A stretch of 64,000 nt of DNA. It comes from Gorsachius magnificus (lineage: Eukaryota > Chordata > Aves > Pelecaniformes > Ardeidae). The position numbers and the translations under genes are program-made. The stretch is from assembly GCA_034008185.1 (NCBI GenBank), contig CM067081.1, positions 69,368,054-69,432,053 of the forward strand. Reading direction: 5' to 3'. Position 1 is the stretch's first letter. Each line of letters opens with the position of its first letter. This document shows, piece after piece, positions 1-11,218 of the stretch. A model generated the notes under the pieces. The model was not told the DNA's origin, did no database searches, and saw nothing but the letters and a program-made list of their open reading frames with translations.

Positions 1-3000
1 GGTGTTGTCACATTGAGGCTTCTTGCAAGAGGAGCAGTTTTATCTCCATCTGAATCTGAGTATGGGCACAATAGGTAGAAAACCTTTCTCTGGGATTTGC
101 CACCCAGCAGCCTTTGCATCCCTTGCATCTCTTCTTCCTAATGTATTCTGAGGTACCACACTTATGGGGTTTATGAGGTTTTTCTCACAATCTAATCTCG
201 ACAGGCCTCCTGCTTGAGGCTTCTCATCAGGTAGAAGAGGATTTACAACACTAATGGGTACCTCCCTTGGGAGCGTGTTTTTTAGGCTATGCACTGTGTA
301 ACATTTCTGGGAGAACGGGTAATTTTTCCAACACAGGTATCCTGCAGCTTAGGACAGAATTAGAACACATCTCACATATTAAACATCATGATTTGTAGTG
401 TAATTTTGTACCATGAAAAGGCCATCATTTTTCATATAAAGAAGAAGCATTGCAGCTGGAAATGTTTAACTATTTCTTCTTGGAACGACCTGGTCATTCA
501 GCATCTCACATTATCTTTGCCTATTTGACAGAAGGAAATTAATAACATCAGTAAGAGTCTAGGAACTTAGATAATGAGCTCTCTAGGTATCAGCTCTTTA
601 GTTACACTCATCTTACAATTTCTAGTCTAATGCCTAAAGCTCGCCAGTTGGTTTGACTTCAATGTCTCAGTGTTTGTAAAAGATAACATAAGGAACTTCA
701 GTCTTGAAATCAGAGATGCTGAGTGCCTCTCTACATCCGTTTTAATAGCTCTCAGGCTATTTACATGGGAATAATTGAAGGTTATGAAAACTTTCACAGA
801 AATGGACAAACTATGATTACAATGTGAATTTTCATATCCAGTTGAAAACTCTTGGTCTAATACGGTGATGATTTACTCATTTGTAATTATTTTGAAGAAG
901 TAGGGCTGTATGCAGATAAAATAAGGCAGGTTTTATCCTTAACTTCATTTAGTGAGCCCATTCTCTGTTACAGACCGATTGCTACATCTCTGCTTAGTGC
1001 TGTCATTATAGCAATTACTGAGAATGTCTGTCTCAGGGTGTTACTGTCCCTGCTTCTGTTCTTTTTTTTTCAGGTCTGCAGACTCATCCTCTCATTTCTC
1101 ATCTCTTTTCAAAGCTGGCTAAAAGACATCGACCCTTCAACAATTCTGATTTTTCTTCTGGTATTTTTTGATCTTAATCACCTCAGTTCACCTCGAAAAA
1201 TATGATGAGCAAGCATTAATGGGCAATCAAAAGTAGCAATTACAGTTTAGACTATCTTCACTGTGATAGACTGCAATCTTTTTTCTCCTTTACCTTGTCC
1301 TTTGTAAGATAATTCCATGCTGTTTGTTTGAAACTGAATCTAAGTGAGTAAGTTCTCATGCAGCTAAGGGCTGGAAATTGGCTTCAGACACATCCTGCAG
1401 CCTGCAGAATCATGGTGACAGCAGCACAGGCCATTCCCAGCGCCATCAAGCCGCCTGTAGCTCAGACTTGCATGTGAGCCCAGATTCCGTGACTGAAGCT
1501 GGAGGATGGAGCCATGGAGCTCTCCTGGCATGGCAATAATCTGCCCCCTGCAAGCCCTGCCCTTCTCTACAGTACTGCCACAGCCACATCTTGAACCACT
1601 TCTTCCTGCAAATTTAAACCTGGGCTTCGGCACAGTTTGTCAAATGTGCTGTTCTCATAGATTTCATGATGCAAGGTATAGACGGAGGTGAGAGCAGCAC
1701 TTCATGCCCTCTGGAGCCTATGCATTGCTATCAGCCTGCAGGTAACGTCCAGGGGTATCAGCATTCGGGGATCTTTGCAAAAGACACGGCTATGAAGCTC
1801 TTAAATAGCTAACAGTGACAGGAAAATTATTTTTTAGTCACTGTTTCTATCTATCTGTCCAGGATTCTGGTTGTCTTGGAACAAAACTGTCCCTCTGGTA
1901 TTTGTGTGCACGGTGTCTGGTGCAAGGGAGACCTGGTCCCTCAGGGGAATCCTTAAATTTTTTGCAGTTGAAATACCAATACTCTGCACAAATGAGCTGA
2001 AGGTTTCACACCACATCCCAGTAGTGTTTTTGTTTTTTTTTTTTTTAAATGCTGTAACAGCCTTTCATTCTTTAGCTGCTCTGTCTCCATTGCCCACTTC
2101 TTTTCCTTGAAGCAAAATTCACTAGGGAGACAATTCTAACAGGCATGTCAGATATGAAATCATAAAATATTACTGGGTTTATTTCAATTCTTGACTGTTA
2201 ATTTGCTTTTCCGAGCATGGTTCCGATGGTCAACTGGTTCTTTTTTCCCTTCCTAGAGGAAGTTTTATGCTCATTTGTAGCAGAGATTAATGAGTCAAGT
2301 TTAACTCTGGGAGAGCAATAACAGTCTGAAAACAGTGAAGTGCAGAATGGGTGCATTTATCCAAAGTATTCTGATATTTAATAATATGACCATTAAAAAA
2401 AATAATCTGAGCTTCAGAAAAAAAGCTACGTATATGATGGGATCTTTCCCAGAAAATATTTATGTAATAAGATAGTTATTCCCAGCTCTCTCTTCTGCAA
2501 CTCTGGGAAGCATTTCCAAGCGATGGGCTGGCCTCAGCGCCTGGGGCAGCAGCGGCGGTGGGAAGCTGCGGTCGTCGTGTGACCCCTGCTGGCAGGAAAT
2601 CAGGGATAATAAAATGCCAGAGGAAAAGAGATTTTTGTTTGCAATGGATGACACGCTGTGACTGAACTAGTAAACTATGTAAATAAAATAGTTGCAGTTG
2701 CAATGGAAGGATTAAATAAAAGGTCCTGTCTTTGCAGAACAGAAGACACAAATGAGTAAAGGGTGTTAATTTAAAACGTTAATTACTTGACAACTGCATT
2801 TTATCAAGAGAGGGCAAAAGCCTCTGCAGGCCCACCTCTGCACTAGACTTATCCTGATGCCGTGTGCCTCTTCTACGTCCCTGAGAGCCAAACCCCCCTG
2901 TGATACACGACATGCTGACAAATTAGACCCAGTGCTCAGAGAGCTCATCTGCTGTCCCCCGTGACTGGAGTCAATCCAAGCTGCTGCACAGGGATGTCTG

Positions 3001-5871
3001 AAGCGACGCACAAGGGGAATGTGTAAGTGCCAACCTCTGACAAGGTTAGTGGAGTTTTCTCATGGTTTTGGCACTACTGTCTGGCCGCAGCAAATCCAGG
3101 CTTCAGTGACACAGAGTTGAGTGTGGTCCAGAACTGACCCCCTGCTTCCCAGATGGATCACACTGCAGTCAATAGTACGTGATAGCACATTTCATGCTGC
3201 ACATTTGTCCGCAGCCACAACCTGAAACCAGCTATGTGGGAGTTACCAAGCAAGGCTGCAGCAGAGAGGACAAAAGAAGATGCAGGTTTTCCGTGTGGAA
3301 GGAGACCCAACAGTGCTCTGGCTTCTGGTGGGGATTTGAGCAAACCCCGTTATCAAAGGGCTGATCTCAGGTGAGCACCTTGGCCTAGCAATGTTACTTT
3401 TGCATCAGTTTTCCCAAGTTAAGGGAAATTCCAATATGGCATAGAAACTAAGTGCTGTCTGCTAGAAACTCCTGAGTTAAAGCACTACAAGACAGGGGAC
3501 ATACTGCTAGTAAGACTGGTGAAGGGTCCCATCAAAGACCTCACTCCTCAGGTGCCTCACGGCAGCTGGAGTAGCGATTTGGATGCAGCAAACTGCATTC
3601 AAAATAGAGCTAAGTCCTCCACTCAGAGAGATGGTTTTGATTTACTTCTCATGTGTTTCTCTGCTTCTGCGTATGCACTTTAGACCTATAGACACCAAAT
3701 ATGTGCTTTCTATAAACAAAATGGACTCTTCAGAAAGATGGCTGTGGAGAATGACTTTTATAATGGGTGCAAATGTATGCAAATATATGCCTGGAAATTG
3801 CTGGTCTTCAGTGGCAAGCTAAGGGTCTTGGAAGCATTATAGCATTTGTATTTGCTTGCGTGTTTAACCAGCTGTTGAATACTATTCTGACATGCTATTC
3901 GCAGAGTAAATATTTCTTTGTCTTAAACACAGAAGCAAATATTTTGCAGATTTGTGGGCTTACAGGCTATGATTATTAATGACTACCTGCAGTGTAGCTT
4001 TTAGCACTGCAGTCCGTAAATATTTTAGTCAACAAAAACAGGCAAGCAGAATTTGTTTATTTTTTATCAAAACTAAGAGAAGAGCTGAACTCAGGACAGG
4101 TGTGCCTTGGTCACCCATATCAGGTAAGAGTAGATTCATTTTATAGAGTGCGTTTATAAAGGAAACATTAATTTCCTTATTTTAACTAATTTTTACTGAA
4201 GAAATTATTGTTCTCAATCTAGAATATCCCAGAAGAATAAAATCACATGTAAAAATGACATGTCTATTCGTGGCCAGAAAGAAGACAGCTGAGGTCATCT
4301 GGACAAAACTCTACCCCATCACAAGGAACGTTGCAAGTTCTCCCATGCGATGCTGTGGCAGGGTCACAACCAGCGTACAACATGGACACAGGTGACCATA
4401 AAAGCACCATGACAGGAATCAGCCAGCCATGGTTTCTTTTGTCTCTTTTCACACTTTGCACATTATGCTTTTACAAATGCCTCAACCCTTTTAGCTGTTT
4501 TTGCTGGTTTTAGCACTTTTCCTCTCACAACATTTCATGTTGCCATTCCAAATCAATTCCAATCCTCTCTGCTGGATTCTCTCCTTTTATGACCTTTTAT
4601 TTTCAGAATGAATTAAAATAAAGACAAACAGGCATATGACTCTAAGAAAGTGTGTCCCCACATACAGCTAATCAGCAATAGCAGCAGTACATTGAATTCA
4701 CACTTGAAAGAAAAAAATTAATTTAAATTAATTTTCAAGTAAGCCTATGCTTGGAAAACCTTTTAGTTCCATTTTCAAGGATATAATAGAGTAAGTACTC
4801 ACTACCACAGCTCTCTTATTATCCTTCCTCTGTAAAAACCCACAAATTAAAAGGCGCATAGAAACAACCATCAGAGGGTGCATATACACCATCAGTTTGG
4901 CTTGAACCCTATTTCTGTCTTAGGTCCTGGTACCATAGCTGCCCATACTGTGTTCATACCAGCTCTTGAACACCAAGGTCCCACCAAGCTCCCCTCGCTC
5001 CCCCTGAGGATTCAGCCCCAACCTAAAGGCTGTGGGCCAGATCTCATTAGTGAGTCTGAAAGGGCACGGTTTCCAGCTCACAAAAATTGTATGGATATTC
5101 TCAAAATCTTTGTTTCCTAAAAGGGGAGGACTTACCCTTAAAATTTATAGATTGATCCAAATGTGAAGGATGTTTCCATCTCTGCTGATAGATGATTTAG
5201 GAACAGACTTGCAAGGTTTAAGTCATTTTTAGTTGCTACTACAAAGTCCATGAAAAAAAGAATCGGAGGAGAAGGATTTAAAATATAAATGTGGTGATAA
5301 CTTAAATTGCTGTGGTACAAATTCAGGGAAGCACATTCATTCAGGCTAACATCGCATGTCTCATTTAAGGTAACAGACCTGAGGGTGTATTTAAACATTT
5401 GCATAAACCAGGACATAAAGGTTAATAAGGTTTATAAACTATTTACACACTAATAATATTTACACACTACATTCTAGGACTGTAGAATATCTGGTTGTTT
5501 ATAGAAGAATAAAAACCTGGAAACTTTGGGGTCAGCAATTTCCACTTGTGTATCAGTAGCACACACTAATTAAGCAGCCAGAATTTTATTAGAATAGTGA
5601 AGGAAATTACAGGCACACATATTTTGTATATATGTAGGTCTATACATACATATAAACATACATGCATACAAAAAAATAAGGAGACAGGTCCCTTACAGTT
5701 GAAGATTTAGAGGGCCTGCTGATTTTTTAAATGAACAGCTTGGTGACCTGAGCTACTTCCTCTCAGCAGCTTGACAGCATCCACTCAGTCTCACGGTGTA
5801 GTGATAGCTAGAGGTAGAATCTCAATATAAAGGAAGAACCCAAAGAAATCCAAAATAAAAATAAAGACAGG
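1..5871. other. Intergenic DNA, no gene recognised
   Basis: AT-rich DNA with only short chance reading frames (92 codons or fewer) and none that I recognise. It holds a poly-T tract at about 2027-2046 and a small GC/CpG-rich patch at about 2510-2600 that is too short to call a CpG island. A GC-richer stretch at about 1370-1640 is open on both strands, but there is no domain signal. Gene order known from mammals suggests this is the interval between ST6GAL2 and UXS1, but nothing of ST6GAL2 is visible. Confidence 0.6.
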
Positions 5872-5930
5872 ATGCTCAAGAAGGACTTGCAAGGTCCTGT
5901 ACCTGGGTCGGGGCAATCCCCAGTATAATA
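5872..5930 (+). mobile_element. CR1 LINE, 5' piece of a split + strand copy
   Basis: About 59 bp match the CR1 stretch whose hallmark is 'cctgggtcggggcaatcccc' (5903-5922). The match stops at 5930 and resumes, contiguous in CR1 order, at 7509 with 'tacaggctgggggatgaag' (7511-7529). One CR1 copy has therefore been split by about 1.58 kb of younger insertions. The 4-bp AATA at 5927-5930 recurs at 7509-7512, which fits a short target duplication made when the antisense CR1 landed. The element is 5'-truncated, as is usual for CR1. Confidence 0.75.
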
Positions 5931-6381
5931 GAACCATAGAATCATAGAATCATTTAGGTTGGAAAAGACCTTTAAGATCATCCAGTCCAACCGTTAACCT
6001 AACACTGCCATCACACCACTAAACCACATCCCTAAGCACCTCGTCTGCCTGGCTTTTAAATACCTCCAGGGATGGGGACTCAACCACTTCCCTGGGCAGC
6101 CCGTTCCAATGCTTAACAGAAGAAATTTTTCCTAATGTCCAACCTAAACCTGCCGTGGTGCAACTTGAGGCCACTTCCCCTCGTCCTATCACCCATTACC
6201 AGGGGGAAGAGACCGACCCCCACGTCACTACACCCTCCTGTCAGGCAGTTGTAGAGGGCAATAAGGTCTCCCCTCAGCGTCCTCTTCTCCAGGCTGAACA
6301 ACCCCAGTTCCCTCAGCCACTCCTCATCAGACTTGTGCTCCAGATCCCTCACCAGCTTTGTTGTCCTTCTCTGGACATGTT
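5931..6381 (-). mobile_element. CR1 LINE, 3' part of a split antisense copy
   Basis: Read on the + strand it starts with the reverse complement of the CR1 3' end ('agaatcatagaatcat', then 'aggttggaaaagacc' and 'gtccaacc') and runs through the conserved CR1 3' UTR/ORF2 tail to the 'tctctggacatgtt' segment. It stops at 6381 at a 5-bp ATGTT, and the next CR1 segment in order begins after the second ATGTT at 7436. The copy sits inside the + strand CR1 and has itself been interrupted by the LTR-like element. Confidence 0.9.
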
Positions 6382-7435
6382 TGTGGAATAATTGCCAGAG
6401 GTGACTTAGAAATTAAACTTATATTCCCATTTTAAAGAAAGGTACAGCAATGAAGAAGCTTCCAGGGTGGAGTGTGGCTGACATTCCACAGAAGTTCCTG
6501 CAACCTTGGATGTTAGCCACACCAGGAGAGCTTGGTGTGCTGACTCTATGAAGAACTGCATGGAGGGGGAGCTGAGTGGAGACACCATGGCCAGGCTCTG
6601 TGATAATATGGGAACTTGAAAGTACCATGGAACTGATAAGCTGCATATTTGCTATCCTGGGCCAACAGTCTGTCATGTTTTTGACAAAATGCTGTCCTTT
6701 AGGTGAACTTTGCTCATTATAATATGGTTATAATAGCAAAATACACCTCCATCCCAAAAGTTACCCTCCCCCAAGGTGCAACCACCCCTCACTGAATTTG
6801 CACTTTGAATTTTTCCAGTTTATACCTTTAAAAGCAAAGCGAGAAAGTTTTACACCAATCTTAACAAAGGTTTGTATGACTAGAGTCACTCAAGCTCCAC
6901 CTGAAAGGTAAAAAATAATATAAAATAGCTTAAGGGAAAGAGGATGTTAGGGAAGATACCATCATCATGTACCACTCTGACTTCTGAAATCAGTCAACAG
7001 GCTGAGCCTCTCTTTCCCCCCATCGGGACATCTCTGGGTAAGATTCAAACACCTGGTTATACCAAGTGCCTCCTCGGGAAACTTAGAAATCTCTATAGAG
7101 TCACTTTACATCTCTTAACGTGTTGTACCCAGGCAGTGTTACTCATATTCTTGGTATTTGCACGTGCTTTGCAGACAGTGAATTTATCACCAGCAATCCA
7201 AAAGAACTTGTGTATCTGTTGCTTTAATAAACTCCACTATTCACTAATCTAGCCGCAGTAGTTCTCATTGAAAGCAACTAAACTTTTTAAGTGTGGCTAT
7301 GGTAGTTTGTGGAATGCAACTAGACTGAAGGTGTATCATGTTATTTGTGCATCCGTAATTGTACACTGAACACGACTGGACTTATAATGACAAATTGGGC
7401 ATCACTCCAAATTACTTTAGCCTTTTAATGCAACA
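6382..7435 (+). mobile_element. LTR-like insertion (probable solo LTR) with 5-bp target duplication
   Basis: The limits of this 1,054-bp segment are fixed because it interrupts a CR1 whose two halves are contiguous in CR1 order. It starts with TG (TGTGGAAT) and ends with CA (GCAACA), with short imperfect inverted ends. It is flanked by a perfect 5-bp duplication, ATGTT, at 6377-6381 and 7436-7440. These are the hallmarks of an LTR integrated by a retroviral-type integrase. On the + strand there is a poly(A)-type AATAAA at 7226-7231 and an AT-rich TATA-like patch near 6821-6834, which supports + orientation only weakly. No gag, pol or env reading frame is present, as expected for a solo LTR. 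I do not recognise the family. A non-autonomous element of another class is less likely given TG...CA and the 5-bp duplication. Confidence 0.75.
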
Positions 7436-7508
7436 ATGTTCCAGCAATGCAACGTCTTTCTTGTAGTGAGGGGCCCAAAACTGAACACAGTATTCAAGGT
7501 CTGGCCTC
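7436..7508 (-). mobile_element. CR1 LINE, 5' part of the split antisense copy
   Basis: After the second ATGTT (7436-7440) the antisense CR1 resumes with its conserved 'cttgtagtgaggggcccaaa' segment (7460-7479) and ends at 7508. On the minus strand it encodes the familiar CR1 run RPDLEYCVQFWAPHYKKD. Together with 5931-6381 it makes a 5'-truncated CR1 of about 520 bp. Confidence 0.8.
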
Positions 7509-8240
7509 AATACAGGCTGGGGGATGAAGGGATTGAGAGCAGACCTGAAGAGAGGGACTTGGGGGTATTGGTGGATGAAAGCTGGACATGAGCTGGCAAT
7601 GTGTGCTGGCAGCCCAGAAAGCCAACCCTTTCCTGGGCTGCACCAAAAGCAGGGTGGCCAGCAGGTCGAGGGAAGTGATTCTGCTCCTCTGCTCCGCCCT
7701 GATGAGACCTCGCCTGGAGCCCCGCGTCCAGCTCTTGGGCCCTCAGCACAGGAAAGACATGGAGCTGTTGGAGTGGGTCCAGAGGAGGCCACAGAAATGA
7801 TCAGGGGGCTGGAGCACCTCTCCTGTGGAGAAAGGCTGAGAGAGCTGGGGTTGTTCAGCCTGGAGAAGAGAAGGCTGTGGAGAGACCTGATTGAGGCCTT
7901 TCAGTACTTAGAGGGGGCTTATAAGAAAGATGAGGAAAATCTTTTTAGTAGGGCCTGTTGTGATAGAACAAGGGGTAATGGTTTTAAACTAAAAGAGGAT
8001 AGATTTAGACTAGACATAAGGAAGACATTTTTTTATGATGAGGGTAGTGAAACACTGGAAGGAGTTGCCCAGAGAGGTGGTGGATATGCCCCATCCCTGG
8101 AAGTGTTCAAGGTCAGGCTGGACGGGGCTCTGAGCAACCTGATCCAGTTGAAGATGTCCCTGCTCACCGCAGGGGATTTGGACTAGATGACCTTTAAAGA
8201 TCCCTTCCAACACAAACTATTCTATGACTCTATGACTTAT
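7509..8240 (+). mobile_element. CR1 LINE, 3' part of the split + strand copy
   Basis: It continues the piece at 5872-5930. The reading frame at 7524-8186 (220 codons) is a degraded remnant of the C-terminal end of CR1 ORF2 running into the 3' UTR. Conserved CR1 phrases are visible: a [28 protein letters not shown] run, DRTRGNGFKL and [11 protein letters not shown]. The element ends with the CR1 3' tandem octamers ('attctatgactctatgact'). It should not be called a host gene. Confidence 0.92.
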
Positions 8241-9857
8241 GAATTCTTATGCCATCATTACTGCTGTGCAGCCATTAGTCCTGGCTACCTGGCTCTAGCT
8301 GGCTCTAAGCCAAGTCCCAGGTCTCACATGGTGTCACATCAGTTGGATACAGAGCCAGGAGCTACCACAGCTGGAGAACAGGAAACCCTGTCCAAAAATC
8401 TTCTAGGTTTTACACACTTATGCACGCACCTGATTCCAGGCTGCAGGCATATGCGTAAGAACAGGCTTCCTGATCTATGTGTCCGACTGTTTGAAAGAAG
8501 GTATTGGTCATCCTTTGATAAAATGCCAGGATCTTCTCTTCTGTACTGGTAGTGCCCAGAAGACCAGCCTGAGAGTCCACTTCTAACATTGTACTTCAGT
8601 GCAAACTGCTCTAGATGCCTGGCCGCTAGCTGTTCTGAGCAGAGCTGAAGTGGCATAATCAGGATGAAAGTTCAGCTGCAAATCCAGCATTTTGTAGTTT
8701 TTAATCTTAGGAACTAGAATATTGTTTCTTTCTTTTTTTTTTTTTCCTTTTTTTTTTCCTTGTATGGACTTTACACTGCTCTCAGTGCAAGCGGTGACCA
8801 GGAAATACTTAAATATCGTCACAGCCCAGAGCTCATTGCTGGAAAGTGAAAAGCTATAAATGAGTCATATTCAGATTTGTCTACCTCCCAGTCATATGTT
8901 TCCACCTACAAATATCAAAAGCTGTTATATTAAAATTGAACAGAAACTTTAAACTATAACAAGAAGCAATCAGCCAAGAGAAAACCAAGAACTCATGCAA
9001 AAGTTACAATGAGAGATTTATGATTTCGTGGCTGTGGTAGTTCTCATGATTACTGATCTAGCCAAGACTGTATTTCTATGGCTATTAAAGAGTGAAACTC
9101 AAACTTGTCTTGCTTTGTAGACTTCATTAAGAAGGTGCTTTATCCAGCTACAGAAGAAATAAGGTACGAGTTCTCCTATCACATGAAAGGAGATAGAAAT
9201 TTTTGCTTGGACAAGCTCACTGGCACATATGTGGATTTATTTCACAGTCTTGTTTCCCATGATTCAGAGAGTTTTACTCAGGTCAACAGGGAAATGACAT
9301 ACCAAGTTTCATCTTCAAAATTTGGCTGTCTTTCATTTACGGCTGCCAAAAGACAGTGAAAACAATATTGTTATGCTAGAGGCAGAAATGAATTTTTCCA
9401 CCCCCCTCTTAATGAAAAAAAAATTAATTGAGAGTTAGTTGTGGTTTTCTAAAGCAATCTGTTGTTGGACTGAAACCAGGACAGAATGCCATAAACTGAA
9501 AAATAGCAATCTGATAATCGAGGGTTTGATCTTTCACTCTTAACGTCGATCAAGTTCCACACCCTTACTCCAAATTACGTTCTTTGAGCCCAGTTCAATA
9601 CAGCATCTTGGATAACACTTGAAGATAGACTTTTTCTGATGTGTTTGGGCAATTAGAGGTAGTTTCATTGCTTTGGCCTATGCACACACCCCACTGCTTT
9701 ATCCTGTTTAGCATATCCGTAGAGCCATACCCATAGATGTGCTAAACATCCATAGAGCAATGCTGAGAAGTATAGCCCGATCACAGGAAATACCTCTTTT
9801 ATAGAAAATATGAAATGTAGTAAATTATAATAATGGGTTAGGGTAAAGAATCTGAAT
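8241..9857. other. Intergenic DNA, no gene recognised
   Basis: No coding, RNA or mobile feature is recognised. A long T-rich low-complexity tract lies at about 8724-8760. The 84-codon frame at 9105-9359 has no recognisable motif. Confidence 0.55.
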
Positions 9858-10425
9858 ACAGAATCACAGAATTGTTGAGGTTGGAAGGTACTGCTGGAGA
9901 CCATCTAGTCCAACCCCCTGCTCAAAGCAGGGTCAACTAAAGCAACTCATTGTAAATGCTGACCAGAAAGGTTTTGAATATCTCCAAGGATGGAGACTCC
10001 AGAGCCTCTCAGAACAACTTGTGCCAGTGTTTCATAACTTCCACGTAAAAAAGTTTTTCTTATGTTTAAATGGAATTTCTTGTATTTCAGTTTTTGCCCA
10101 TTTCCTCTTGTCCTGTCACTGGCCATCACTAAGAGCCCAGCTCTGCTTTACGCCCTCCCTCAGAAATTTATACACTTAAATAAGATATCCCTGAGCCTTC
10201 TCCATGCTGAACAGTACCAGCTCTCTTAGCCTCTCCTCATATGAGAGATGATCCAGTACCTTAACCATCCTAGTGGCCCTTCGCTGGACTAACTCCAGTA
10301 ATTCCATGTCTTTCTTTTACTGGGAAGCCCAGAACTGGACCCAGAACTCCAGATGCGTTTCACCAGTGTCAAGTAGAGGGGAAGAATCACCTAAACCTGC
10401 TGGCAATGCCCTTCCCAATGCCGTC
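9858..10425 (-). mobile_element. CR1 LINE, antisense 3' fragment
   Basis: It starts on the + strand with the reverse complement of a CR1 3' end ('acagaatcacagaattgttg', then 'aggttggaaggt' and 'gtccaaccccctgctc'). It runs through the whole conserved tail to 'agtagaggggaagaatcacc' and fades near 10425. It is a moderately diverged, 5'-truncated copy of about 570 bp with many small changes, and no intact reading frame survives. Confidence 0.92.
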
Positions 10426-10904
10426 TGGGATGCTGGAACTATCGTACAACTTTCTAATATTTACAGTACTAACATCCTACAGAAATTGTTAAAAAAATCA
10501 GTGTCTTCCCATGCATTTGACTTTTTAAACAGGAAACCAAACTGTTTACATACACAACAGTTATGTATCAGAATCCAAATAAAAGAAGACCTCTGCTCAA
10601 GAATGTACAGCTTAAAGAAAAATCCAGTCTCCTCAATAACAAAAATCCTTTGTCTTGGAGGAACTGGGAAAACACACAAGCCGCAGTTATCTTTAGACAA
10701 CAGCATCTCGTAAAAATCAAACCTGATAATCTAAGCTATTTATAGTACCTAAGATAACACAGCTTAAGAAAAAAATCAGTCATCAAGGAACAACGCTCTG
10801 CTTATTTTCCCCAATGTATTTCTGAAGTTGTTTGATCTAGGTAAGCCAAATAAACTTAATTAGAGGAAATAAAGTAATGAAACTGTAAATATGACCACAA
10901 ACAT

Positions 10905-11040
10905 CTTTCTTTCGCTGGTGGCCCAAAACTGGATGCAGATATGGTACAACATCCGCTAAGTAAAAGGGAATAATCACTTCCCATGATATACAGCAATGCT
11001 TTCTGTATGCTTTCTTGGGTATTTCTACTGCAATTTGCAA
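10905..11040 (-). mobile_element. Old diverged CR1 fragment, antisense
   Basis: Within this stretch 'ggcccaaaactggatgcaga' and 'aagggaataatcacttccca' match the antisense CR1 ORF2 tail. It repeats a segment already present in the CR1 at 9858-10425, so it is a separate and more decayed copy. Its limits are approximate. Confidence 0.5.
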
Positions 11041-11218
11041 TGGAGAAATGCCCTGAAGAGTGGCAGAGGCTGAAAATCTCTGTCCTTAGAGGTTTTCAAT
11101 ACCTGACTGAACTGAGTCCTAACAAACCTGGTCTTATCAGATAGCTGACTTTGAGCAAGCAGCTGGACTAACAACCTCCCAAGCTTTCTTGCAACCTGAA
11201 TAATTCCATGATTCGATG
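11041..11218 (+). mobile_element. Old CR1 3' fragment, + strand
   Basis: The sequence follows the CR1 3' UTR in order: 'ccttagaggttttcaatacc', 'aacctggtctta', 'ctttgagcaagcagctggac' and 'gcaacctgaataattccatg', ending in a decayed 3' octamer ('attcgatg'). It lies head to head with the antisense fragment just upstream. Divergence is high, so this is an old insertion. Confidence 0.7.
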